Shown: positions 43,272-51,318 of the stretch, piece by piece | Numbering within the stretch: the first letter of the stretch is position 1 | Layout: each line of letters begins with the position of its first letter | NCBI GenBank assembly: GCA_944381165.1 | Contig: CALWKC010000002.1 | Coordinates: forward strand, 59,315 to 123,314 | DNA: 64,000 nucleotides | Reading direction: 5' to 3' | DNA from: an uncultured Lachnospira sp. | GTDB taxonomy: Bacteria > Bacillota > Clostridia > Lachnospirales > Lachnospiraceae | Notes under the pieces: model-generated | Seen by the model: the letters and a program-made list of their open reading frames with translations, nothing else | Told to the model about the DNA's origin: nothing | Databases searched by the model: none | Position numbers and translations under genes: made by a program

Positions 43272-44705
43272 ATGAAAATATGTATGATTGCCGAGGGCTG
43301 TTATCCATATGTGGTTGGCGGCGTTTCGGGCTGGATTAACAATTTAATTACGTCATTTCCCGAACATGAATTTATTATGCTGGCTGTTGTCTCAGACAGG
43401 AGTGTGAGAGGTAAATTTAAGTATACCCTTCCTGATAATCTGACGGAGGTATATGAGGTATATCTGAATGACAGCGAATGGATAAGCCATTCAAAGAAAA
43501 ATTATAAAAAGGCAAGGCTGTCCGCGAAAAACCAGGCGGCGCTAAACTCACTGCTTATAGGGAAAGATACAGATTGGGAAACACTTACAAGGCTTCTTCA
43601 AAACCAGAAACTTTCGCTGGACGCTCTTCTTATGGGACCGGACTTTCTTGACGCGGCTGTAAAGAGTTATGAGATTAAAAACGGCGAGATTGTATTCTCT
43701 GATTTTTTGTGGACCATGCGCTCAATGTATCTGCCTTTATTTCTCGCAATGCATTCGTATATACCAAAAGCTGATATATATCACTGTGTGGCAACCGGAT
43801 ATTCGGGAGTACTTGGAGCTATGGCAAAAATTATTTATCCGGATAGCCGTCTGCTGGTTTCCGAACACGGAATTTACACCAGAGAGCGAGAGGAGGAGGT
43901 TATAAAGGCACAGTGGATAGCCGGAATTTACAAGGATATATGGATAGAACAGTTTAAGAAAATGTCTCTTTTTGCTTATCACCAGGCGGACAAGGTGACA
44001 TCTCTGTATGAGAGAGCAAGGCAGCTGCAGATAGAGCTTGGATGCCCTGAAGATAAAACAGTAGTAACGCCTAATGGAATAGACCATTTAAGGTTTGCCG
44101 ATGTTCCGATGAAGCAGGAGGATGATGAGTATATCAATATAGGAGCTGTTCTCAGGGTTACGCCTATTAAAGATGTAAAAACTATGATTATGGCGTTTGG
44201 CTATGCCAAAAACAATAATCCCAAGCTGAAGCTGTGGATTATGGGGCCTGTTGATGAGGATGAGGAGTATGCTAAAGAATGCTTTGACCTTGTCAGAGAC
44301 ATGCAGATAAAAGATGTTGTTTTTACAGGAAGGATAAATACTTCTGAATATATAGGCAAAATGGATTTTACAATTCTTACAAGCATAAGCGAGGGGCAGC
44401 CGCTCACGATTTTGGAGAGCTTTGCGGTGCGAAAACCCGTTATTGCGACAGATGTGGGAAACTGCCGGGGGCTGATTTACGGGGAGACAGATAACTACGG
44501 GAAAGCCGGAGTGCTTACTCATATTATGAATGTCGAGGAGATAAAGGATGCGATTTTATTGCTTGCCGATAATGAACAGAAAAGAATTGAGTACGGCAAC
44601 AACGGATATAAGAGGTTAATACGAAAATATACGCTTGTGGATATGAAGAATACATATGAAGGAATTTATATGCAGTTGTCAGAAAAAATGATAAGCAGGA
44701 GGTGA
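43272..44705 (+). CDS. pelF: PelF-type GT4 glycosyltransferase
   Basis: 477-residue cytoplasmic GT-B enzyme. Starts MKICMIAEGCYPYVVGGVSGWINNLI, the PelF hallmark (EGxYPYVxGGVSxW), and includes LVSEHGIYTREREEE, VVTPNGIDHLRF, a donor-site TSISEGQPLTILESFAV with E-x7-E, and VIATDVGNCRGLI. PelF uses UDP-GlcNAc/GalNAc to build the Pel polymer and docks on PelD-PelE-PelG. Fourteen bases after the PelA-like stop; five bases before pelG. Length agrees with characterised PelF (about 500). Confidence 0.92.
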   Translation: MKICMIAEGCYPYVVGGVSGWINNLITSFPEHEFIMLAVVSDRSVRGKFKYTLPDNLTEVYEVYLNDSEWISHSKKNYKKARLSAKNQAALNSLLIGKDTDWETLTRLLQNQKLSLDALLMGPDFLDAAVKSYEIKNGEIVFSDFLWTMRSMYLPLFLAMHSYIPKADIYHCVATGYSGVLGAMAKIIYPDSRLLVSEHGIYTREREEEVIKAQWIAGIYKDIWIEQFKKMSLFAYHQADKVTSLYERARQLQIELGCPEDKTVVTPNGIDHLRFADVPMKQEDDEYINIGAVLRVTPIKDVKTMIMAFGYAKNNNPKLKLWIMGPVDEDEEYAKECFDLVRDMQIKDVVFTGRINTSEYIGKMDFTILTSISEGQPLTILESFAVRKPVIATDVGNCRGLIYGETDNYGKAGVLTHIMNVEEIKDAILLLADNEQKRIEYGNNGYKRLIRKYTLVDMKNTYEGIYMQLSEKMISRR

Positions 44706-44709
44706 GAGA

Positions 44710-46194
44710 ATGGCAGGGGTGGGAATACGTTTAAATAAATTCTTCGGAAAAAATTCCGTTACGGGGTATCTTGCTGGGTCAGGATACAGTATTATAACAA
44801 CGGTTGCGCCCATGCTTCTGGTTATTGCCGATATTCTTCTTATGCAGAAGACTCTGGGCTATTCGTCGGCATCATATACAAACCGTCAGCTTTTTCAGGT
44901 GACAATCCTGTATGTATTTGTATTCAGCCTCATAGCTTCGGCGCCGCTTAACGCAGTGCTTTCAAGGTATGTGTCTGATGTTATTTTTAATGAGACTTAC
45001 GATGATATAATGGCGGCTTTTCACTACGGCTTGAGAGTAAGTCTTATAATAGATGCGGTAATGGTGATACCGTTCAGCTTACATGAGTATTTTGTCGGAG
45101 GAGTTGAGATTGTATATATTTTAACATCGGTCTGTTGTTTTGCGGCTCTGTCGCTTGTTTTTTATACAATGCTTTACCTGTCCCTCTGCAAAGACTACGG
45201 GAAAATATCGCTGTTTTATTTTTTGGGAATGGCTGTTACGTTTATTGCTGCCTGGGTTTTTGTTAAAAAGCTTGGCATGGAGGTCACGTTTTCCATGCTT
45301 CTGGCAATGACGATAGGCTTTCTGATTATTGCATCTCTTGGGTATGCTCTTTTAAATCAATATTTTACAAAGAACAGCCGTAATTACAGAGAAGTAGGAC
45401 GTTATATCAGAAAATACTGGAAATTGATACTTGCTAATACTTTATATACTATTGGGCTTTTTATCCATAATTTTGTATTCTGGACGTCCGGGCTTCGCAG
45501 TACAGTCGCAAATTCATTCGTTTATGCCGAAACTTATGATTTTGCTTCATGTATTGCTATGTTTACAAATATCTCTGCAAGCGTTATATTTATAGCAATT
45601 ACAGAAATGCATTTTAACGGGCGTTACAGGCAGTATTCCGAGGCGGTTATAGGAGGGCGTCTTTCTGATATACGAAAGACCAAGACGAGAATGTTCAGAC
45701 TGCTTGCACAGGAAATTATGGACCTGGCGAGAATACAGTTTATTATTTCAACAGTCACGTTTTTAATATGTCTTATTGTTCTTGGAAGACTTGGATATTC
45801 GGGAACTGTAATTCAGCTTTATCCTTGCCTTGCAGCAGGGTATTTTATATTATATTTAATGTATTCTGCTTTTTTGTTTCTCTATTTTTTTAATGATTTG
45901 AACGGTGCAGTTTGTACAGGACTGATTTTCTTTTTTGGAACATTGGCAGGAAGTATAGTAAGCATGCATTTTGATACGCTGTGGTATGGAATCGGGCTGG
46001 TATTCGGAGCGTTTGCAGGCTGGACATATGCATATTTCCGGCTCCGGTGGCTTGAGGAGCACATGCATATTCATATTTTCTGCAACGGCACAATTTTGAA
46101 ACAGTCCAAAGGAAAACGTCCGCCTGCAAGGGTTTATACTAAGAGGGATGACGCAGAAAAGGGTAAAAATTTTGTGCGGAAAGGGGAGGTATAA
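44710..46194 (+). CDS. pelG: PelG-type exopolysaccharide transporter
   Basis: 494 residues, about 12 hydrophobic segments, MVF/PST superfamily. Family strings: GIRLNKFFGKNSVTGYLAGSGY (split around residue 5-27), ADILLMQ, VFSLIASAPLNAVLSRYVSD and the C-terminal GLVFGAFAGWTYAYFRLRWLEEHMH. PelG is the inner-membrane transporter of the Pel complex. The last 40 residues are basic. Starts five bases after pelF (GAGGTGAGAG upstream) and overlaps the next gene by one base. Confidence 0.92.
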   Translation: MAGVGIRLNKFFGKNSVTGYLAGSGYSIITTVAPMLLVIADILLMQKTLGYSSASYTNRQLFQVTILYVFVFSLIASAPLNAVLSRYVSDVIFNETYDDIMAAFHYGLRVSLIIDAVMVIPFSLHEYFVGGVEIVYILTSVCCFAALSLVFYTMLYLSLCKDYGKISLFYFLGMAVTFIAAWVFVKKLGMEVTFSMLLAMTIGFLIIASLGYALLNQYFTKNSRNYREVGRYIRKYWKLILANTLYTIGLFIHNFVFWTSGLRSTVANSFVYAETYDFASCIAMFTNISASVIFIAITEMHFNGRYRQYSEAVIGGRLSDIRKTKTRMFRLLAQEIMDLARIQFIISTVTFLICLIVLGRLGYSGTVIQLYPCLAAGYFILYLMYSAFLFLYFFNDLNGAVCTGLIFFFGTLAGSIVSMHFDTLWYGIGLVFGAFAGWTYAYFRLRWLEEHMHIHIFCNGTILKQSKGKRPPARVYTKRDDAEKGKNFVRKGEV

Positions 46195-46574
46195 TGGAAG
46201 CATATATGTTGAGAATTGTAATAGTTGTATTAGGAATTTTGCTCCTGGTTGTTACGTTTTCTAATTATATTAAGAAAAATCTTACCGAGAAAGCGACTTT
46301 GATGTGGGGATTTCTGGCAGTTATGATTATTTTGACAGGCGCCGTTCCGGCGCTTTCGGGCTGGAGCAGCAAGGTCAGCGATACTGATTTTATAGCTCCG
46401 TTTATAATTTTAATAATTGTTGTTTGTTTTATTTTCTATACCACAAAGGAGATTTCGGTTTTGAGAAGAAAAAATCAGGAGCTTGCAATGCACGTCTCTC
46501 TTCTGAATCAGGAAAATGAAAGGATTCTCCTTGAGTTGACGGTTTTGACGGGGAAAGATAAGACACAGCTATGA
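46194..46574 (+). CDS. DUF2304 small membrane protein
   Basis: 126 residues: three membrane segments (VIVVLGILLLVVTFSNYI, LMWGFLAVMIILTGAVPAL, FIAPFIILIIVVCFIFYTT) followed by a coiled-coil tail with LRRKNQELAMHVSLLNQENERILLEL. This is the DUF2304 layout, usually next to polysaccharide glycosyltransferases, where it is thought to help a GT2 enzyme at the membrane. GGGGAGGT precedes ATG 46194. Overlaps the GT4 gene by four bases. Confidence 0.8.
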   Translation: MEAYMLRIVIVVLGILLLVVTFSNYIKKNLTEKATLMWGFLAVMIILTGAVPALSGWSSKVSDTDFIAPFIILIIVVCFIFYTTKEISVLRRKNQELAMHVSLLNQENERILLELTVLTGKDKTQL

Positions 46575-47779
46575 AAAAAAAGATATTATTTGTAATTAAT
46601 ACGCTGGGGAGGGCGGGAGCGGAGACCGCTATGCTTGCTCTTATGAATAAATTAAATCCGCAGGAGTATGATATATCTTTGTATGTTATGCTTAATCAGG
46701 GAGAGCTTGTTCATGAACTTCCGTCTTATGTAAGACTTTTAAATAAAAATTTCTGTGATGTGTCAGTGCTGTCTAAAGAAGGAAAGAGAAAGCTTTACCG
46801 ATGTATTTTTAAAAAGCTGTTTTCGCATGGCTCTGTTTTTAAAAATTTTTTTTATATGCTCTCAAACGCAGTTTCAATAATTAAAAACGGCGGAAGACTT
46901 ATGGCTGATAAGCTTTTATGGAGAGCGGTATCGGACGGGAGCGAGCGGTTTAAAACCGAGTATGACGCTGCTGTTGCATATATTGAAGGCGCATCTGCTT
47001 ATTATGTTCATGACCATGTGAAGGCGGCTAAAAAGTGCGGCTTTATTCATATAGATTACGGTCAGGCAGGATATACAAGAGCGATGGACAAAGACTGTTA
47101 TCTTGATTTTGACAGAATTTTTGCCGTATCTGATGAGGTCAGACATAGTTTTCTTTCAGTATATAAAAATTTAGGAGAAAAAACGAAAGTATTCCACAAT
47201 ATTGTAGATGACGAAAAAATTTTAAAAAAGGCTGAAGAGAGTATCAGTGAAATGAAAGCAGACGGCGCAGCAAAGCTTTTGACAGTCGGAAGGCTGACGT
47301 ATCAAAAGGGATTTGATGTGGCGGTAAAGGCGTTAAAAATTCTTATAGGGCGCGGATATGAAGTTCACTGGTATGTTGTGGGGGACGGCCCCGAGTATGA
47401 CGCACTCATTGCCCAGGCAGAAAGGGAAAAGGTGTCGGAATATTTTCATTTATTAGGGGCTAAAAATAATCCTTATCCTTATTACAGGAAAGCGGATATT
47501 TATGTGCATGCGACGAGATTTGAGGGGAAGAGTATCGCGCTTACCGAGGCTCAGATTTTGGGATGCGCTATCGTTGCCTCTGACTGCAGCGGAAACAGGG
47601 AGCAGATTGACAGCGGAGAGAACGGTATTCTGTGTGAGTTTTCGCCTGAAGGTATTGCAGATGCGGTAGAAAATTTAATTTTAAATCCAAAGCTTGCGGA
47701 AAAATTTGCTCAGGCTGCCGCAAAAAGAAAAATTAATCATTTAGAAGAACTACAATATATTTACGAGCTGATGAGGTGA
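46571..47779 (+). CDS. GT4 glycosyltransferase
   Basis: 402 residues, GT-B fold. N-terminal INTLGRAGAETAMLALMNKL, donor-side VGRLTYQKGFDVAVKAL, VGDGPEYDALI, LGAKNNPYPYYRKADIYVHATRFEGKSIALTEAQILG and VASDCSGNREQID. These are typical of family 4 enzymes adding a sugar from a nucleotide-sugar donor. Cytoplasmic, coupled by overlap to DUF2304 upstream and to the GT2 gene downstream. Probably adds to a glycan that is made beside the Pel-type polymer. Confidence 0.9.
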   Translation: MKKKILFVINTLGRAGAETAMLALMNKLNPQEYDISLYVMLNQGELVHELPSYVRLLNKNFCDVSVLSKEGKRKLYRCIFKKLFSHGSVFKNFFYMLSNAVSIIKNGGRLMADKLLWRAVSDGSERFKTEYDAAVAYIEGASAYYVHDHVKAAKKCGFIHIDYGQAGYTRAMDKDCYLDFDRIFAVSDEVRHSFLSVYKNLGEKTKVFHNIVDDEKILKKAEESISEMKADGAAKLLTVGRLTYQKGFDVAVKALKILIGRGYEVHWYVVGDGPEYDALIAQAEREKVSEYFHLLGAKNNPYPYYRKADIYVHATRFEGKSIALTEAQILGCAIVASDCSGNREQIDSGENGILCEFSPEGIADAVENLILNPKLAEKFAQAAAKRKINHLEELQYIYELMR

Positions 47780-48558
47780 TGGGGTTGAAAGAGGTGTTGA
47801 TAATTATTCCGGCATATAATGAGGAAAAGAATATTAATAAGGTGCTGGATAAGCTGGAGGAGCCGGAGATTTCGAATATTGCGGATATTTTGGTTATGAA
47901 TGATGCGTCTTCTGACAATACGAACTGGATGGTAAAAGACCGTCATCATGCTGTTGTCACGCATGTGTTTAATCTGGGGTACGGCAGCGCGCTGCAGCTT
48001 GGCTATAAATATGCAATAAGGTGCAATTACAGGTATGTAATCCAAATGGATGCGGATGGTCAGCATGATGCGTGCAATGTACCTGAGATTTATAAGGCTT
48101 TAAAGACGGTATATAACGGAACATATCCTGATATTGTTTTGGGCTCGCGTTTTCTGAAGGGCAGTACGCCGTACAAAACGTCATTTTTGAAAGATATAGC
48201 ATACGCTATTTTCAGAAGGATTATTTATATGGCTACGGGGCGAAAGATAATGGACCCTACAACAGGGCTTCAGGGATTAAGCCGGCGAGCCGTGCTGTAT
48301 TATTCCAAATACAGTAATTTTGATGAGCGATACCCCGATGCGAATATGATTACGGGAATGATTTTAAAAGGTTATAATGTTGTGGAAATTCCTGCCGTAA
48401 TGCATATGAGGGAGCATGGTAAAAGTATGCATTCGGGACTCAGACCTGTGGGGTATATGTTTCATATGTTTTTAAGTATAGTTGGCGTAATCGTGCGCCA
48501 GCAAAGTGAGAAAAGACGTGCAAAAAAGGAGAGGGGTGGAGCTAATGATGAGAGATAA
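47779..48558 (+). CDS. GT2 glycosyltransferase (DPM1/dolichol-phosphate mannosyltransferase-like)
   Basis: 259 residues, GT-A fold. IIIPAYNEEKNINKVLDKL, NDASSDNT, NLGYGSALQLGYKYA, QMDADGQHD (DxD-type site) and GSRFLKG are the GT2 marks of the lipid-phosphate sugar transferase branch. No C-terminal membrane helices. The start is ambiguous: GTG 47776, ATG 47779 or TTG 47785 share GATGAGG/GAGGTGA upstream. Likely charges undecaprenyl phosphate with a sugar; DUF2304 upstream supports this. Confidence 0.88.
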   Translation: MGLKEVLIIIPAYNEEKNINKVLDKLEEPEISNIADILVMNDASSDNTNWMVKDRHHAVVTHVFNLGYGSALQLGYKYAIRCNYRYVIQMDADGQHDACNVPEIYKALKTVYNGTYPDIVLGSRFLKGSTPYKTSFLKDIAYAIFRRIIYMATGRKIMDPTTGLQGLSRRAVLYYSKYSNFDERYPDANMITGMILKGYNVVEIPAVMHMREHGKSMHSGLRPVGYMFHMFLSIVGVIVRQQSEKRRAKKERGGANDER

Positions 48559-49717
48559 AGTATTAGAAAAGTATGGTGTAAGTTTCGGGGAAGTTGAATT
48601 AGAGCCTTCGCGAGGCTGGTATAGCATTTTTCCTTTCAAGCTTCCGCAGAAAATTAATTTTAAAGAGTTGAATTGCAGCCTCAAAGATAATGAGAGTATT
48701 GTGCTTGCAAGAATAAACATAGGAAATTATAAGGACAGGGCGCTTGACATGGATGCACTGAAGCAGATATGTTATATTCTCGATTTCTTCACGGTTCACG
48801 GAAGGGAAATAATTCTCAGGTTTGTATATGATGATGAGGGAAAAGGGCTTCAGAATGAGCCGGACAATATTGAGCAGATACAGGAGCACATGAGGCAGAT
48901 TGGAAGTAACCTTATTAGATTTTCACAGGGTATTCTGACTTTACAGGGGATTTTTGTCGGAAGCTGGGGAGAGATGCATAGCTCTCGGTATCTTGACCCG
49001 GAAAGCATTAGAAAACTGATGTATACGCTTTATGAGGCGACACGGGGACAAATAAGGCTTGCGGTCAGGAAGCCTGCTCAGAGGGAAATCCTGGAGGAGC
49101 TGAACTGTCCGAAAATTATGAGACTGACAGGCTTTTATAATGATGCTCTTATGGCATCGGATACGGATTACGGTACCTTTGAAGAAGACGATGAAAAACG
49201 AGAGGCTCAGCGGGATTATGTCTCAGACTGCTGTCGTCAGCTTGTTGAAATAGGAATGCTGTGCGGAGGAGAGGCTGTAAATGACAACATCTTAAATGAC
49301 GGTGAGAATGCGGCAGAATATCTCAGACGACTCAATGTTACATATCTTAACAGTCAGTATGACAGTGCTGTGCTCGATAAGTGGAAAAAAACCGGAGTAT
49401 ATGATGAAATCAGCGAACATCTGGGATACCGTATTGAGCTTGAGAGTGTTAAATTCGGTTTGAAAGAGATGCTTATGGGCAAGGTTAAGATCACACTTAA
49501 AAACACGGGGTATGCGGCGCTCTATGAGCCGGTTGTTATGGCGCTTCATAATGAAGAAAAAAGGGTTAGCGCGGGAAAAAGAAAAAAAATACAGCTGGGG
49601 TTGGGACCCGGTGAATCGTGCACATTTTTATTTGAGAGAAAAAAGCTGTCGGGAGGCGGTGAAATCTTTCTTGAGAGAGTACGTGACGGGGAACGTATAC
49701 AGATTAGAGAAGTATGA
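48545..49717 (+). CDS. DUF4832/DUF4874-family protein, cytoplasmic paralogue
   Basis: 390 residues, no signal sequence. Contains the family blocks SRGWYSIFPF, VLARINIGNYKDRALDMDAL, EIILRFVYDDEGKG, TLQGIFVGSWGEMHSSRYL, LTGFYNDALMASDTDYGTFEEDD, GGEAVNDNIL and LNVTYLNSQYDSAVLDKWKK, then a beta-sandwich tail. A TIM-barrel glycosidase-like fold is likely, with Glu of GEMH a candidate catalytic residue; no activity is known to me. The minus-strand gene next door shares every block but has a membrane anchor. GGAG precedes ATGATG at 48545-48550. A bidirectional terminator ends the gene. Confidence 0.75.
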   Translation: MMRDKVLEKYGVSFGEVELEPSRGWYSIFPFKLPQKINFKELNCSLKDNESIVLARINIGNYKDRALDMDALKQICYILDFFTVHGREIILRFVYDDEGKGLQNEPDNIEQIQEHMRQIGSNLIRFSQGILTLQGIFVGSWGEMHSSRYLDPESIRKLMYTLYEATRGQIRLAVRKPAQREILEELNCPKIMRLTGFYNDALMASDTDYGTFEEDDEKREAQRDYVSDCCRQLVEIGMLCGGEAVNDNILNDGENAAEYLRRLNVTYLNSQYDSAVLDKWKKTGVYDEISEHLGYRIELESVKFGLKEMLMGKVKITLKNTGYAALYEPVVMALHNEEKRVSAGKRKKIQLGLGPGESCTFLFERKKLSGGGEIFLERVRDGERIQIREV

Positions 49718-49734
49718 TGATATTTGGTTTGAAA

Positions 49735-49762
49735 AATACCCTGCAGCTTGCTGCAGGGTATT
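49735..49762. terminator. Bidirectional terminator between convergent DUF4832 genes
   Basis: AATACCCTGCAGC (49735-49747) and GCTGCAGGGTATT (49750-49762) are a perfect 13-base inverted repeat around TT. A-run on the left and T-rich sequence on the right make it usable from both strands. It fills the whole 45-base gap between the two stop codons. Confidence 0.85.
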
Positions 49763-51205
49763 CTATTTGCTGATTTTTAATGTTCCAAGAGAATATCCAA
49801 ACTCGTCAGGCGCGCCGCTGTTCGCGAAAAGGATTGTCTCTCCGGTTGCGGCATCGGTTACCTTTAAATATAATGTAAAATCTCCTTCTTTTAAATCTGA
49901 TACCGGGATTGATACGGTCAATTTTGTCGTTTCGCCCGGATACCATTCGGAAGTAGGAAAATCATGCGTGAGACCGGCTGAAAAATTTTCTGTCGAAACT
50001 GTCACGTTGAAATTTCGGTATGACGGGGCAAAGCCCTCATTTTTTATAATAATACTGAGCTGTCCGTTATTTTCAAAAGTGTTGTATTCAAATGAAGAAT
50101 CCATCAGCACGTATCGGTAGCCGAGGTGTGCCGTAATATATTCATAGCCTGAAAGACCGTCATAGACAGATGCCTCGTCAGCGCTGTGATATGTCTGTTC
50201 TTTCCATTTGTTGATAACGGCTGGGTCATAGGCGTTGTTGAGGTATGATACATGCATATCCGAAAGGTCTTTTGCGGCGTTTTCAATATCATTGTATACA
50301 TTATCCGAGACAACCTCGCCTCCGTTTGGCACCAAAAGGCACAATTTCTTTTGAAATGCAATCTCCTGTGTACGGCTTCCTTTCTCATCATAATTGACTT
50401 CAGAAAACAATGAGTCGTCAGCTCCGTAAGTTCCTAAATCCAGTTTGGAGCCAAGCATTCCGTCATTAAAAAGACCAATCCGGAGCCTGCGGCCGTTAAT
50501 ACTCATATTTGATATATCGGAAGTCTTAAAAATTGTGCGAAGCTGCTGAGGCGTTCTTACAGAAAGATAAATATCATTATCAATCAGACTGTCTAAAAGC
50601 AAGGCGAGAGAGGTCATGCTCTCGGTATCCATATATTTGGAGCTGTGCATCTCGGCGTAGGAGCCGATAAAAATCCCCTGCATAAGAAAAATATCGTTTT
50701 TGTGACTGTTTACAATTTCTGCTGTCTGCTGCATGTGCAGCTTTACTGTAGAAATATCATCAGGCTCAGTCTGCATTGCGTTTCCGTCCCAGTCGTACAG
50801 AAAGCGCACAATTATATCATGTGAGCTGTCAGCCCACATGGCAAAAATTCGGTCAATCTGTCTTAATGCATTCTCGGATAGGGCCTGATTGCTGAAGTTT
50901 TTAAGGTTTATCTGGAGCAGAACAAGCCTTGTGTCTGAGCTTTTTTTTATATATCCGGCGGTTTGGCTGTCGAATACGTTTTCGTTGTCATCTGTAAGTA
51001 TATAGCCGAACATATCATACCACCCACAGTAAGGGTTGGATAAAAAATCAGTTGTTTCTTCGGTAGTGTGAGGAGTGTAGTCTGTATGCCAATATTGCCT
51101 GTACAGACAATATGCGGCGTAAGAGCCCGAGACAGCAAGAATAAGCACGAGTGCGATAATAAGAGTTATATGTCTGTTGAACTTTTTTATTGTAAATGTT
51201 TTCAT
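49763..51205 (-). CDS. DUF4832-family protein, membrane-anchored paralogue
   Basis: 480 residues, the only long minus-strand gene in the inner window. N-terminal anchor ITLIIALVLILAVSGSYAAYCLY places the rest outside the cell. Shared blocks with the plus-strand neighbour: NPYCGWYDMFGY, LVLLQINLKNFSNQALSENAL, DIIVRFLYDWDGNAMQTEPDD, LMQGIFIGSYAEMHSSKYM, GLFNDGMLGSKLDLGTYG, GGEVVSDNVY and VSYLNNAYDPAVINKWKE, then a beta-sandwich C-terminus. So the pair is an inside/outside duplication. A TIM-barrel glycan-active role is likely; unproven. Its start region contains half of a 14-base palindrome with extended -10 elements on both strands. Confidence 0.8.
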   Translation of the reverse strand: MKTFTIKKFNRHITLIIALVLILAVSGSYAAYCLYRQYWHTDYTPHTTEETTDFLSNPYCGWYDMFGYILTDDNENVFDSQTAGYIKKSSDTRLVLLQINLKNFSNQALSENALRQIDRIFAMWADSSHDIIVRFLYDWDGNAMQTEPDDISTVKLHMQQTAEIVNSHKNDIFLMQGIFIGSYAEMHSSKYMDTESMTSLALLLDSLIDNDIYLSVRTPQQLRTIFKTSDISNMSINGRRLRIGLFNDGMLGSKLDLGTYGADDSLFSEVNYDEKGSRTQEIAFQKKLCLLVPNGGEVVSDNVYNDIENAAKDLSDMHVSYLNNAYDPAVINKWKEQTYHSADEASVYDGLSGYEYITAHLGYRYVLMDSSFEYNTFENNGQLSIIIKNEGFAPSYRNFNVTVSTENFSAGLTHDFPTSEWYPGETTKLTVSIPVSDLKEGDFTLYLKVTDAATGETILFANSGAPDEFGYSLGTLKISK

Positions 51206-51210
51206 GTATC

Positions 51211-51247
51211 ATATTATAGCATTAGGAGCGAGATAATGCTATAATAT
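51211..51247. promoter_or_regulatory. Palindromic divergent promoter region
   Basis: ATATTATAGCATTA (51211-51224) and TAATGCTATAATAT (51234-51247) are exact complements around GGAGCGAGA. Each arm carries TGCTATAAT, an extended -10, one pointing to the minus-strand DUF4832 gene and one to the flippase gene. Could be a shared operator. Confidence 0.6.
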
Positions 51248-51318
51248 TTTAGTCGTGAGGATACCGCGGTATTGTGCGGTATATTCGGGTATATCGCAAG
51301 AGGGGAATGGGTATTTTT

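Noticed and set aside
49512-50120. Plus-strand frame across the two DUF4832 genes
   Set aside because: It runs through the terminator and antisense to the minus-strand gene; it is a by-product of overlapping frames.
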